Shown here: one piece after another, positions 1 to 11,128 of the stretch | Position numbering within the stretch: the first letter of the stretch is position 1 | Layout: each line of letters opens with the position of its first letter | Notes under the pieces: generated by a model | The model's input: the letters and a program-made list of their open reading frames with translations, nothing else | Told to the model about the DNA's origin: nothing | The model's database searches: none | DNA from: Gimesia chilikensis | Lineage (GTDB): Bacteria; Planctomycetota; Planctomycetia; Planctomycetales; Planctomycetaceae | Direction: 5' to 3' | NCBI RefSeq assembly: GCF_007744075.1 | Contig: NZ_CP036266.1 | Location: 1-64,000 of the forward strand | DNA length: 64,000 bases | Position numbers and translations under genes: made by a program

Positions 1-1038
1 ATGATGTCAAAATCCGGTCCATCTCAGCAGCAGTCATTCGAGACACCTTTCAAGATATTGAAAGAATATCAGTATGCCAGCACGGCTGTCACCGAGTTAC
101 TGCACTCTCTTGAGACGCCGGATCCTCAGCTGATTTACCTGTATGGCCCCTCCGGATGCGGTAAATCAGCCCTGATTCATCATCTGCTGCCCGAGTATCT
201 CGCATTGCATCCCGGGGCAGAGTGGGAACTGCTGACCGCCAGCGAATTTGCCGCCCGCTTTGCCCTGGCGTCCTCAAACCAGCAGATCGCGGACTTCCAG
301 AAAGGTCTGCGAGGGCTCGATCTGCTGATCCTGGAAGACGTACACAGCCTGGAAAACAGGTCTCACACACAGCAGGAGCTGCTGTCTACTCTCGATGATA
401 TTCTGGGCCAGGGGGGGCGGATCATCGTGTCTGCGACGAAGCCGCCCGGAGAGCTGGCCTTATTTCTGAAAAAGCTGACCAATCGCTTTCATGGCGGGAT
501 CTGTGCGGCGATTCCACCTCTGGACTTTCAGAGCCGACAGGAGTTACTGGAATTCTGGGCCGAGGTGGAAGCGATTCCCCTGCCGAAAAAAGAGCTGACG
601 CTGATCGCACAAAAGAAAGACCTCTCGCCACGCGAGCTGTTTGCGGTGCTGAAACAGCTGCAAACCGTCAGTCGGATCAATCGTCAGCCCCTGGATAGTC
701 GCTTCGTGAAACAGTATTTGCAGGGCAACCTCGAGCCGCCCCGCACGAGTACCGCGAAAATCACGCGTGCGGTCTGCCAGGAATTTAAAACAACCCTGGC
801 TGAAATCCGTTCTGCCAACCGGTCACAACAGTATGTTCTGCCGCGGCAGTGTGCGATGTTTCTCTCCCGGGAACTGACCGATGAATCTTTAGCCAAAATC
901 GCAAATTACTTCAATCGGAAGAACCACAGCACGGTTATTCATGCCTGTCGTCAAATTCAGACCGATCTCGAAAAATCACCTGGATTACGTCAGCAGATTT
1001 CTCGCATTAAGCAACAACTGGGAGTATATCTGTTATAG
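1..1038 (+). CDS. dnaA: DnaA-type replication initiator lacking domains I and II
   Basis: Initiator ATPase that binds DnaA boxes at the origin and opens DNA. The 345-residue protein has the AAA+ domain (Walker A GPSGCGKS at 49-56, Walker B LLILEDVH at 108-115, arginine-finger region around R162) and the C-terminal DNA-binding domain IV with the signature KNHSTVIHACRQ at 308-319, close to the usual RDHTTVLHACRK. It is about 100 residues shorter than typical DnaA because the N-terminal helicase-contact domain I and linker are missing; the P-loop follows only about 48 residues. Two ATGs open the gene (1 and 4). Nothing upstream is visible, so a longer 5' end cannot be excluded, but a sequence beginning exactly on an ATG suggests a genome numbered from dnaA. 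The candidate origin and dnaN follow directly. Confidence 0.9.
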   Translation: MMSKSGPSQQQSFETPFKILKEYQYASTAVTELLHSLETPDPQLIYLYGPSGCGKSALIHHLLPEYLALHPGAEWELLTASEFAARFALASSNQQIADFQKGLRGLDLLILEDVHSLENRSHTQQELLSTLDDILGQGGRIIVSATKPPGELALFLKKLTNRFHGGICAAIPPLDFQSRQELLEFWAEVEAIPLPKKELTLIAQKKDLSPRELFAVLKQLQTVSRINRQPLDSRFVKQYLQGNLEPPRTSTAKITRAVCQEFKTTLAEIRSANRSQQYVLPRQCAMFLSRELTDESLAKIANYFNRKNHSTVIHACRQIQTDLEKSPGLRQQISRIKQQLGVYLL

Positions 1039-1117
1039 CAGACAGTGAAATCACAGAGACCCGACCGGTCAGATAAAGGATTCCATCTCGAATTCTCCCG
1101 GTTGCTGGTGGCCATTT

Positions 1118-1126
1118 TGTGTATAA
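1118..1126 (-). promoter_or_regulatory. DnaA box, exact match to TTATNCACA
   Basis: The minus strand reads TTATACACA, a perfect match to the bacterial DnaA-box consensus, 80 bp after the dnaA stop codon. Confidence 0.7.
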
Positions 1127-1149
1127 CCTGTTGATTTCCGGTTGAGAAA

Positions 1150-1197
1150 TGTGGAGCCATTTTCGGGTTCTGAACGCGCCGAAAAGTAGCCTCCACA
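1150..1197. repeat. Two-part inverted repeat inside the candidate origin
   Basis: Outer arms TGTGGAG (1150-1156) and CTCCACA (1191-1197) and inner arms TTTTCGG (1160-1166) and CCGAAAA (1179-1185) pair perfectly, separated by a small internal loop and closed by a 12-nt loop. The outer arms carry TCCACA, the 3' two thirds of a DnaA box, in opposite orientations. Confidence 0.6.
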
Positions 1198-1252
1198 ACC
1201 CCTGCTGACTCTCATCATCTCTTGCGCTGCTGCGCCACATTCCACCGACAGG

Positions 1253-1261
1253 TTATCGACA
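1253..1261 (+). promoter_or_regulatory. Possible DnaA box with one mismatch
   Basis: TTATCGACA differs from TTATCCACA at one position. It lies about 30 bp before the A/T-rich stretch, the expected place for a box bordering the unwinding element. Confidence 0.4.
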
Positions 1262-1577
1262 TTCAAATCCTTATCGATAATCAACGTAAGATATTCTCAT
1301 ATAATACCTTACATCGAAAATTTCTAACTTCTTAACAGAATCTTCCCCGCCTAGATAATACTAATAATAAATTAATTAATTTTTAGAGAAAAAGGGTTCT
1401 GAAAAACCCCTGGCATGTCGAGATTCGCGTCTCTCCGATGATTGTGAAAATACTTTGAATCACATAAAATACAGACACCAGAAAATCGATATTTTATCGC
1501 TGCCAGAATGAGTTCCAGAGGACATGCGGGGCAGCACAATTTACCCATCAAAAATCTAATACAAAGTTGATTCACAC

Positions 1578-2708
1578 ATGAAGCTCAGTTGTTCACGATC
1601 GGCCCTGTTGTCCGGTTTCCAGATCATTGGAAGCGTCATCAGTTCACGCACTCCCAAGGAGATCCTGAAGTGCGCCAAACTCGAAGCAGGAGACGGCAAG
1701 GCAACCTTGAGCGGAACTGATCTCGAAGTCAGCATCCGTTACGACTTCGATGAAGTGGATGTCACGATTCCCGGAGAGATCCTGCTGTCGGTTCACGAGC
1801 TGGTCTCGATCCTGAAAGAATCCACCACCGATTCGGTCGAGATCGAACTCAAGAAGGACGAGGAAACCGAGCAGGACTTTATTCTGATTTCCTCGGGCAA
1901 GAGCGAATTCCGTCTGTCGGTGCACGATCCTTCTGAATTTCCCGCAGTGGAAACATTCAAAGAATCAAATTACTTCGAAGTTCCCATGCAGTCCTTCCGG
2001 GAAATGATCCGGCGGACCGTATTCGCGACCGATCCGGAAAGCACCCGCTATGCATTGGGGGGCGTGCTGTTCGACGTGGAAGGGGACAAGCTGACCCTGG
2101 CGGCGACCGATGGACGTCGTCTGGCGATGGTGGAATCTGCCTGTTCCTATCAGGGATCTGAGGCTTATGAAAACAATCGACCTGTGATTCCAGCCAAGGC
2201 GATGACGCTGATCGAGAAGAGCCTGACCGGCGATGAAGGCAACATCCAGATTGCGATTCGGGCCAATGACGTGATCGTCAAAAGTGGTCGTTCGACAATT
2301 TTTGCCCGCCTGGTAGAAGGCCGCTTCCCCAAGTATCGCGATGTCATTCCCCCGGAAGCGACTCACAGTATCGACCTGGAAGTCGGAACCTTCTTCGGTG
2401 CTGTCCGTCAGGCACAGATTGTGACTGATGTGGAAACCCGGGGCGTTGATTTTATCTTCAACAGTGGCCTGTTAACGCTGAAGAGTGTGGCTGCCTCTGT
2501 GGGGGAATCGAAGGTTGAAATCCCGATTCCCTTCGAAGGTGAGGAAATCGTCATCACCTTTGACGTCCGCTACCTGGCAGACTTCCTCAAAGCTCTGGAT
2601 TCCGCCGCTCATATCCAGCTGCAGCTGATCGATTCCGACAGCGCTGCCGTCCTCAAGACCGATGATGGTTACACCTATGTGATCATGCCCCTCTCACAGG
2701 CACGGTAA
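1578..2708 (+). CDS. dnaN: DNA polymerase III beta subunit (sliding clamp)
   Basis: Ring-shaped processivity factor that tethers polymerase III and other enzymes to DNA. The 376-residue length fits the family (about 365-380) and the three-domain clamp pattern is clear: N-terminal MKLSCSRSALLSGFQIIGSV, the ATDGRRLAM segment in the middle domain, the EGRFPKYRDVIP segment, and the C-terminal YTYVIMPL motif, which corresponds to the conserved YVVMPMRL end that forms the partner-binding pocket. No strong Shine-Dalgarno is visible before the ATG. It is followed after 3 nt by the dciA-type gene, so the two are probably co-transcribed. Confidence 0.97.
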   Translation: MKLSCSRSALLSGFQIIGSVISSRTPKEILKCAKLEAGDGKATLSGTDLEVSIRYDFDEVDVTIPGEILLSVHELVSILKESTTDSVEIELKKDEETEQDFILISSGKSEFRLSVHDPSEFPAVETFKESNYFEVPMQSFREMIRRTVFATDPESTRYALGGVLFDVEGDKLTLAATDGRRLAMVESACSYQGSEAYENNRPVIPAKAMTLIEKSLTGDEGNIQIAIRANDVIVKSGRSTIFARLVEGRFPKYRDVIPPEATHSIDLEVGTFFGAVRQAQIVTDVETRGVDFIFNSGLLTLKSVAASVGESKVEIPIPFEGEEIVITFDVRYLADFLKALDSAAHIQLQLIDSDSAAVLKTDDGYTYVIMPLSQAR

Positions 2709-2711
2709 TTC

Positions 2712-3071
2712 ATGTCAGAGAAATACGAATTCAAGACCTGCCGCGCGATTCCGGCCGCGACACCTGTCTCCCAGGTGCTCTCGGAACTGATTGCGATGAA
2801 AGGGCTGGCTCGGGTTCAGGGAGATCAGCGACTGAAACAGGCCTGGCAACAGGTGGCCGGCGAAAAGATTGCCAGCCAGACCACGATCCTGGGTATCAAG
2901 AACCGGATCGTGCAGATCGGTGTCGACAATTCAGCTCTGTTAAACGAGCTGAATTCGTTTCACAAGATGTCGCTGCTGCAGAAGCTGCAGAAAGAGTATG
3001 GAAAACAGAACGTCCGCGACATGCGGTTCCGATTGAAATCGAAAACAAATCAGGACAGCAAGCAGGGGTAA
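2712..3071 (+). CDS. dciA: DciA-like DUF721 protein, probable replicative-helicase loader
   Basis: A 119-residue DUF721-family protein. DciA proteins of this family are the ancestral loaders of the replicative helicase DnaB in bacteria lacking DnaC or DnaI. The core is visible: the N-terminal VSQVLSELIAMKGL segment, the LKQAWQQVAGEKIASQT segment (family pattern W..vvG..la.hs), and a hydrophobic LNELNSFHKMSLLQKLQKEYG region followed by a basic tail. It starts 3 nt after dnaN and precedes gyrB, the common dnaN/DUF721/gyrB order. The neighbouring DnaA lacks the usual helicase-contact domain, which makes a separate loader more relevant. Family assignment is firm; the loader role is inferred from the family. 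Confidence 0.8.
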   Translation: MSEKYEFKTCRAIPAATPVSQVLSELIAMKGLARVQGDQRLKQAWQQVAGEKIASQTTILGIKNRIVQIGVDNSALLNELNSFHKMSLLQKLQKEYGKQNVRDMRFRLKSKTNQDSKQG

Positions 3072-3109
3072 AATGGAATGGGAAATTTCTGTTTGCCGTC
3101 CGTCACTAA

Positions 3110-5666
<2,557 letters not shown>

Positions 5667-5680
5667 CTTCAGCTGGCGAA

Positions 5681-6202
5681 TCAGACGAGATCGGAGCCTT
5701 CCAGGGATGCAATGAAGGGAAGGTGCCGATACTCGTTGTTGAAGTCCAGACCATAGCCGACGACGAAGTGATCGGGAATTTTGAAGCAGTGGTAGTCCGG
5801 TCCGAAATCGACTTCAGTGGCTTCCTCTTTCCAGAGCAGGACTGCAGTTTTTAGCGAGCGTGGTTCCTGTTCGTTGATCTGTGCCATGACCTTCTGCATG
5901 GTTTTCCCGGTATCGAAAATATCGTCGACCAGCAGGACATCGCGTTCGCTGAGGTCGGGCAGATAATCCAGATTGACGAACAGCTCACCTGGTTTGGTTG
6001 ATTTACCGCGATAGCTGGATGCCTGAAGCAGTCCGACCTGATGCGGTACATCGATGGCACGAATCAGGTCTGCCAGCAGAACCAGGCTGCCGGCGAGGAT
6101 GCCGATAATCGTTAAGGGGCGCCCCTGGTATTCCTGGGCCAGTTCGCGTCCGAGCGCGATTACCCGTGAGTTGATTTCGTTCTGGTCAATAAGAACTTTC
6201 AA
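5681..6202 (-). CDS. hpt: Hypoxanthine phosphoribosyltransferase
   Basis: Purine salvage enzyme that joins hypoxanthine or guanine to PRPP to give IMP or GMP in the cytoplasm. The 173-residue length is typical of bacterial Hpt. The PRPP-binding loop VLLVDDIFDTGKTM lies at residues 89-102, the flexible-loop region has SSYRGKST near 62-69, and the C-terminal VGYGLDFNNEYRHLPFI segment (family V-G-Y/F-G-L-D-Y-...-R-..P) is conserved. It lies 15 nt downstream of truD on the same strand, so the two probably form an operon. Confidence 0.95.
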   Translation of the reverse strand: MKVLIDQNEINSRVIALGRELAQEYQGRPLTIIGILAGSLVLLADLIRAIDVPHQVGLLQASSYRGKSTKPGELFVNLDYLPDLSERDVLLVDDIFDTGKTMQKVMAQINEQEPRSLKTAVLLWKEEATEVDFGPDYHCFKIPDHFVVGYGLDFNNEYRHLPFIASLEGSDLV

Positions 6203-6217
6203 AGCAACAGCCTTTCG

Positions 6218-7288
6218 TTAACTTGTCTCAGTCGTATCCCCGGCGAGTTCGGTTTTCATGAACTCCCTGAGCAGCATGGTCGCATACACGCCGGAGGGGA
6301 GCGTGAACTCGAAGCGTACCCCGTTTTCTGTCGGTTCCAGCTGGAGTGCTTCCGGCCGGATCAGGTAGGGGCGCCTGGTTCCCGCGGTCAGTTTTTTATA
6401 GCGGTTAAACAGATCGGGCTCCAGTCCAAAGTCGTTCAGGACCTGCTGTTCCTGTGCGGATGTTTCCTGAGTCGGCTGTTTCATTTTCGGACCGAACAGG
6501 GGGCCGGTGATCATGGTTTCTTCCTGATCGAATCGTTGCTGTTCGGCGGCGACATCTTCAACGATGAACAGTCCCCCCGAGGCACAGACCTGCATGACGT
6601 CTCCCATTTGAACGGTCTGCTGCTGACCGGCAAGAATCCGGTTGGCGAGCGCGCGATTGAACAGTGCCGACTGCACTGCCGAAAGGGCCAGCCGCTTGAG
6701 GGCTTTATTTCGCATGTATTTCCCCGGGACCCGTTTACCCTGGAGTAGTTTGAGCCCCATGTCGAAGGTCTCGTTGTCGCGGCCCATCCGCTGGGCACCG
6801 TAGTAATTCGGAAAGCCGGTCTGAGCGATCTGTTCCTGAATCGCTTGCGCTTTGTCGAAGGCGTTGTCTTCTGTATCGCGGACGATAATCGAGAAGCGAT
6901 TCCCTTTGAGGTGCCCGGTTTTGAGTTTGTTCTCGTGCCGGGTTGCTTTGAGAATCTGGATGCCGGTGAATTCGAAGGTTTCAACCAGGGGTTCACATGC
7001 GGCGGGGACAGACACATATTGACGTGTGACTGCAAAGCGGTCTTTGAGTCCGGCGACGCCGATGTCGCGTGGATTGATCTGCAGGATGCGGGCCAGATTC
7101 TTCACCAGATAGGGGGCGGAGACGTCCCGTTTCTCAATCCAGAGGAACAGGTGTTCGCCGGCTCCCGTGGGTTCGTAGACGGGAATTTCGTCGACGACGA
7201 AGTCCTCGGGGGTCTGTTTCAGCTGGCCGCCGATCCCCGGTAAGTCTGGTGTCAGAAAAGGGAGTGTTTCGATTTCGGACTCAGACAT
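6218..7288 (-). CDS. truD: tRNA pseudouridine(13) synthase TruD
   Basis: Converts uridine 13 of tRNA to pseudouridine. The 356-residue length matches the family. The catalytic aspartate is D83 in the motif VAGLKDRFAVTRQ, and the NYYGAQRMGRDNETFDMG segment corresponds to the TruD NYFG-QRFG motif. The TruD insertion domain follows, and the C-terminal FTLPSGVYATMLLRE segment is also family-like. It lies upstream of hpt and 14 nt downstream of a secreted-protein gene. Confidence 0.95.
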   Translation of the reverse strand: MSESEIETLPFLTPDLPGIGGQLKQTPEDFVVDEIPVYEPTGAGEHLFLWIEKRDVSAPYLVKNLARILQINPRDIGVAGLKDRFAVTRQYVSVPAACEPLVETFEFTGIQILKATRHENKLKTGHLKGNRFSIIVRDTEDNAFDKAQAIQEQIAQTGFPNYYGAQRMGRDNETFDMGLKLLQGKRVPGKYMRNKALKRLALSAVQSALFNRALANRILAGQQQTVQMGDVMQVCASGGLFIVEDVAAEQQRFDQEETMITGPLFGPKMKQPTQETSAQEQQVLNDFGLEPDLFNRYKKLTAGTRRPYLIRPEALQLEPTENGVRFEFTLPSGVYATMLLREFMKTELAGDTTETS

Positions 7289-7302
7289 ACGGGGAGATTC
7301 TA

Positions 7303-8979
7303 CTATCTATTGGCTATCGCGAGAGAAAACAGCCGAATGAACCCTTCACCCAGTTCGAGGTTCAGGCTGAACTGACTGGCGGTGATTTTAGGAGAAAAGG
7401 TTACCAGATCGCCACCGGTAGCGAAGGCGACTTTCGCGGATTCCACAAATTCCGGATCCTTATTCTTCTGACTGGCCAGGGGGAGAATCGAAGCGAATTT
7501 CAAAGAGAACAGGAAGGGGGAGCCGGGTTTTGTCTGTTTACCCTGTTTGGCTGCTGCGGAGATCGAGGCGGAGAGCAGTTCCAGGCTTGATGGTTCGCCC
7601 ATGGCGACCCAGCACTCTGTATCACTGCAGCCGAGGAAAATAACGGGGTTTTCCCCGAAGATATCCCGGGCGTTGTTTTTCACATCATCGGGAGAGATTT
7701 GATGAATGACAACACCTTCGACCTCCGCCACATTGGCTTTGATGCCTTTGGTATCTTCTGCCTGGGAGATCAGATCGAAGAATTCCTGCAGGCCTTCGCG
7801 GAACGAAGCCGCCTCCTGGAGTTTCAAAGCGCCGATCAATGCCAGTTTCTCGTCGCCGTTCTGAACCAGTTTGATGTGGGCATCGAGTTTACCGGACTTG
7901 ACCGTTGATTCTGCCGACTTGAAGATCTTCGCGGCTGGTCCCGGGTTGGCTTCGCTGCCGAAAAACACGGGAGGCACATTGGATTTCGACTGTTCGATGA
8001 CGTCGAGCAACATCTTCTGTTCGATGTCTTTGTGCAGGGGAACGATCGTGTATCCCAGCACATCGGAGTCGGCGGCATTCAGGTAAGAGTACTGGCTGGC
8101 TTTCTGAGAGAGTGCTTCCAGCTGTTTTGTTAAATCGGTTCCCGGTTTGGCTTCGATGCCGAAATGCAGCAGGATCTGTTTTTTCTGCCGGGAGAGTTCG
8201 TAACCCAAGGTCAACGCAGAGCCCTCTTTGGCAATCGTCTGGAACTGCTTGAAGATCATCATCGTCGTGGCTTTGCGGCTTTCGAACTGGAGGTCCGTTT
8301 CGCTCTCTTTCTTCTGCAGTTGATCGTCGATGCGGGCGCTGGCCAGGTCGACGGCCATCATCCGCATCGGCTCGGGAACGTTCTTCAGTAGCAGAGATGC
8401 TGCGATATCGTATTTTTCTGCCAGCGGTTTGGTGAATTCGTCGGGGTTATAAAAGTCGCGGTCGAGGGCTTCGCTTTTGATCTGCACGAAGGCGTAGTCA
8501 TGGGCCATTTTCAGGTGCAGGGAGAATTGTGGCAGGGCGACCGTGTAACGGTTCTCCTGATCGGGAACCGGGTTGAGGAGAATGCCGACTTCTTCGAGTG
8601 TCGTTTTCAACGCATCCAGATCTTTGATGGGGATAAAGCCGACGACTTCGGGTTGCGGCGAGATGCCTTCTTTCAGAAAGACAAAGGCGCCAAGCGGTCT
8701 GGTTTTATCGATGCCATCCAGGTTGCGATACTGAGCCAGGAAGCCTTTGATCATCGCGGGATACTCGGGTTTGTCGATGGTGGAGAACATATAGTCGACA
8801 TCATCCAGAACCCGGTCGATGCTGGCGATCGACGCCACGGCGATGGGCTGGTTCCAGTCGATCTTTTCTTTGCGGGGTTCGTCTGTTTTGGGTTGCGCCA
8901 GGGCCAGGGTGCTGATGGCCAGAAAGGAGAGGGTCAGAGTCACGCGTTGAAAGAGTGAAGTTCTCGACAATGTCTGCAC
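7303..8979 (-). CDS. Secreted protein of unknown function
   Basis: A 558-residue protein with a clear signal peptide (positively charged start, hydrophobic stretch LTLSFLAISTLALAQ, cleavage probably after ALA). The mature part is soluble, rich in alternating hydrophobic and charged segments, with no catalytic motif I recognise. Proteins of this shape, opening with a sentence-like ‘PIAVASIASIDRVLDDVDYM’ region and discussing no cofactor motif, are common as unassigned secreted proteins in planctomycetes; they may sit in the periplasm or be exported. It lies just upstream of truD on the same strand, separated by 14 nt, so co-transcription with truD and hpt is possible although no functional link is evident. 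Confidence 0.75.
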   Translation of the reverse strand: MQTLSRTSLFQRVTLTLSFLAISTLALAQPKTDEPRKEKIDWNQPIAVASIASIDRVLDDVDYMFSTIDKPEYPAMIKGFLAQYRNLDGIDKTRPLGAFVFLKEGISPQPEVVGFIPIKDLDALKTTLEEVGILLNPVPDQENRYTVALPQFSLHLKMAHDYAFVQIKSEALDRDFYNPDEFTKPLAEKYDIAASLLLKNVPEPMRMMAVDLASARIDDQLQKKESETDLQFESRKATTMMIFKQFQTIAKEGSALTLGYELSRQKKQILLHFGIEAKPGTDLTKQLEALSQKASQYSYLNAADSDVLGYTIVPLHKDIEQKMLLDVIEQSKSNVPPVFFGSEANPGPAAKIFKSAESTVKSGKLDAHIKLVQNGDEKLALIGALKLQEAASFREGLQEFFDLISQAEDTKGIKANVAEVEGVVIHQISPDDVKNNARDIFGENPVIFLGCSDTECWVAMGEPSSLELLSASISAAAKQGKQTKPGSPFLFSLKFASILPLASQKNKDPEFVESAKVAFATGGDLVTFSPKITASQFSLNLELGEGFIRLFSLAIANR

Positions 8980-9126
8980 GGCAGAACCCCTTCATATCAA
9001 AGAAGAATCAATGGATAGATGACAATGAGAATACGTGACGGACCGGATCTCAAGCGAGAACCGGAGCGTCTGTATCAGTGTACCTGTCTGAGCGGAAACG
9101 GGTTACAAGATTTTTGGAATTTCCCG

Positions 9127-9753
9127 TCAGTTCGTCTGAAATGCATCTTCGACGAGGAAGACGATCAGAGAGCGTGCGCCATGGGCACCGATCACCAGTG
9201 ACTGTTCGATGTCGGCCGTTTTGGATGGGCCGGACATGAAGGTTCCAAAGCTGTTCTCCGCAAAAGCGAGTCGTTCGTAAGCTTCGGCCATGTTGTTGAT
9301 CACTGCGGAAGCGGGCACGAGCAGGGCCACGTGTTGTGCGAGAAAGTAGAGTACCCGCGCTGGTCCGCCGTCGTTGGTAATCCAGACGGCACCGTTTTCT
9401 GCAACAGCGAATTCGCCGGGAAGAATGGCAAAGTCGATGTCTTCGAAATCGTGGGGATCAGTGATTTCGGGGATCGAAACATTCGGATTGCCGCACTCGG
9501 AAATCTGAGAACAGACTTTTTTCGCATTAGTGAATGCAGGCATTTCTGCGAGTTTCTGAGTCGCCTCGGCAACGTCTTTGACCTGCAGGCAGATACCACC
9601 GACGCCGGAAAGGACCTCGGTGAACTGCGCAGTCGGATCGGGATATTGAATCCACCGCTGTTTGAGTTCGGGAGCTTCCAGGTTGGGGAGTTCGACGGGA
9701 GGGACCGACTGCTTCCGGAGCTTGCTGAGAATGTCGTCTTTACTTTTTGTCAT
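9127..9753 (-). CDS. lutC: LUD-domain protein LutC
   Basis: Third subunit of the LutABC lactate oxidation system, which converts L-lactate to pyruvate using iron-sulfur clusters. The 208-residue protein has the LUD-domain pattern: a helical N-terminus, then EFAVAENGAVWITNDGG, followed by HVALLVPASAVINNMAEAYERL and a C-terminal GPSKTADIEQSLVIGAHGARSL segment. The last block (G-P-S-x-T-A-D-I-E..-..G-.HGP..L) is the family signature. Its start overlaps the end of lutB by 14 nt, which indicates translational coupling. Confidence 0.9.
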   Translation of the reverse strand: MTKSKDDILSKLRKQSVPPVELPNLEAPELKQRWIQYPDPTAQFTEVLSGVGGICLQVKDVAEATQKLAEMPAFTNAKKVCSQISECGNPNVSIPEITDPHDFEDIDFAILPGEFAVAENGAVWITNDGGPARVLYFLAQHVALLVPASAVINNMAEAYERLAFAENSFGTFMSGPSKTADIEQSLVIGAHGARSLIVFLVEDAFQTN

Positions 9754-11128
9754 GATTCTCTTTCATCCATTCCCGGAAACTCTGTTTGGGGAACTCGGGC
9801 AGCTCCCGCTGTTTTCCCCAGTCGTTCAGGCGATTATACAGCAGGAAGCGGGGCAGCTTGGGTACGATCCAGCGGGCCAGCTTACCGGACAGTTTGTAGA
9901 GCTTTGGTGCCTGCATCATCCAGGACATCATTTTCATCGAGATCCGTTTGGAGAAGGGGAGGAAGCCCTTGATGCGAATTTCTTTCCGCCAGGTGAGCAG
10001 CTGATGATGCAGATCGATTTTGACCGGACAGACGTCGGTGCAGGATCCACACAGGCTGCAGGCGAAGGGGAGCGAAGAGTTCTCCTTGGGATCACGGGCC
10101 GGTCCGAGGATCGAACCGATGGGCCCGGGAACGGTGTTGCTGTAACTGTATCCGCCACTGCGTCGGTAGACGGGGCAGGTATTCATACAGGCGGCACAGC
10201 GGATGCAGTTCAGCGAGCGACGGAATTCATCGCTGCCGGAAATTTCACTGCGACCATTGTCCAGGAGGACGATGTGCATTTCCTGTCCGGGGGCTGGTCC
10301 ATGGAAGTGAGAGGAGTAAGTGGTAATCGGCTGTCCGGTCGCCGAGCGGGCCAGCAGCCGGAGGAAGACGCTCAAATCGCCGGCACGGGGAATCAGTTTT
10401 TCGATGCCCATGCAGGCGATGTGCAGTTTGTTGAGTGAGGTTCCGAGGTCGGCGTTACCTTCATTCGTGCAGACAACAAAACCACCGGTCTCAGCGATCG
10501 CAAAGTTGACCCCGGTAATACCAGCTTCGGCCTGGATGAACTTCTGCCGGAGATGCTGCCGGGCGGCTTCTGTCAGGTACTGGGGATCGGTGGCCCCTTT
10601 TTCGGTACCCAGTTTTTCGTGGAACAGCTCGCCGATCTCTTCCTTCTTGATGTGAATTGCGGGCATGACGATGTGACTGGGTGGCATGTTCTGCATCTGG
10701 ACGATGCGTTCGCCGAGGTCGGTGTCGATGATCTCAATCCCGTGCCGTTCGAGGTAAGGGTTGAGGTGACATTCTTCAGTGAGCATCGACTTGCTTTTGA
10801 CTACGCGGCTCACGTTGTGCTGTTTGAGAATGCCATGGACGATTTCGTTATGCTCGGTCGCGTTGCGGGCCCAGTGAACGTGCACGCCGCGGGCAGTCGC
10901 GTTGCGTTCGAATTCTTCGAGCAGGTTTGGCAGATCGGAAACCGTATGCTGTTTGATCTGTGAAGCCTGTTCGCGGAGCAGTTCCCATTCGGGGAGCTGG
11001 TTGACGGCTTTGTCCCGCTTGGAGCGAACGAACCAGAGCGACTGATCATGCCAGTGCGCACGGTCTTTGTTCTCGATGAATTCGGCTGCTAATTGGGGGT
11101 GTGAAGGCATGTTATAAACACTCAGCAA
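9740..11128 (-). CDS. lutB: Iron-sulfur LUD protein LutB
   Basis: Central subunit of the lactate oxidation complex. The 462-residue protein carries an N-terminal LUD domain (HVHWARNATEHNEIV and the later TGVNFAIAETGGFVVCTNEGN segment) and two ferredoxin-type 4Fe-4S motifs near the C-terminus, CIRCAACMNTCPVY and CSLCGSCTDVCPV. The C-terminal extension is helical and is found in LutB/YkgF proteins. It overlaps lutA by 17 nt and lutC by 14 nt, so the three genes form a tight minus-strand operon in the order lutA-lutB-lutC. Confidence 0.94.
   Translation of the reverse strand: MLSVYNMPSHPQLAAEFIENKDRAHWHDQSLWFVRSKRDKAVNQLPEWELLREQASQIKQHTVSDLPNLLEEFERNATARGVHVHWARNATEHNEIVHGILKQHNVSRVVKSKSMLTEECHLNPYLERHGIEIIDTDLGERIVQMQNMPPSHIVMPAIHIKKEEIGELFHEKLGTEKGATDPQYLTEAARQHLRQKFIQAEAGITGVNFAIAETGGFVVCTNEGNADLGTSLNKLHIACMGIEKLIPRAGDLSVFLRLLARSATGQPITTYSSHFHGPAPGQEMHIVLLDNGRSEISGSDEFRRSLNCIRCAACMNTCPVYRRSGGYSYSNTVPGPIGSILGPARDPKENSSLPFACSLCGSCTDVCPVKIDLHHQLLTWRKEIRIKGFLPFSKRISMKMMSWMMQAPKLYKLSGKLARWIVPKLPRFLLYNRLNDWGKQRELPEFPKQSFREWMKENHDKK

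Larger units (their letters stand above)
1039..1577. other. oriC: Candidate chromosomal origin (oriC), dnaA-dnaN intergenic region
   Basis: This 539-bp gap holds no convincing gene. It has the usual origin position between dnaA and dnaN. The left half contains an exact DnaA box (1118-1126, minus strand) and a two-part inverted repeat (1150-1197). The middle has a near-match box (1253-1261). The right half is strongly A/T-rich (about 1286-1392), including TAATAATAA at 1362-1370 just after a short C-rich block (1345-1351), an arrangement like an unwinding element. A third one-mismatch box, TGATTCACA, lies at 1568-1576 directly before dnaN. Short open frames on the minus strand here have no recognisable content. 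Confidence 0.65.

Noticed and set aside
990..1575. Small minus-strand frames across the origin region
   Set aside because: They cross DnaA boxes and A/T-rich DNA and lack any coding features.
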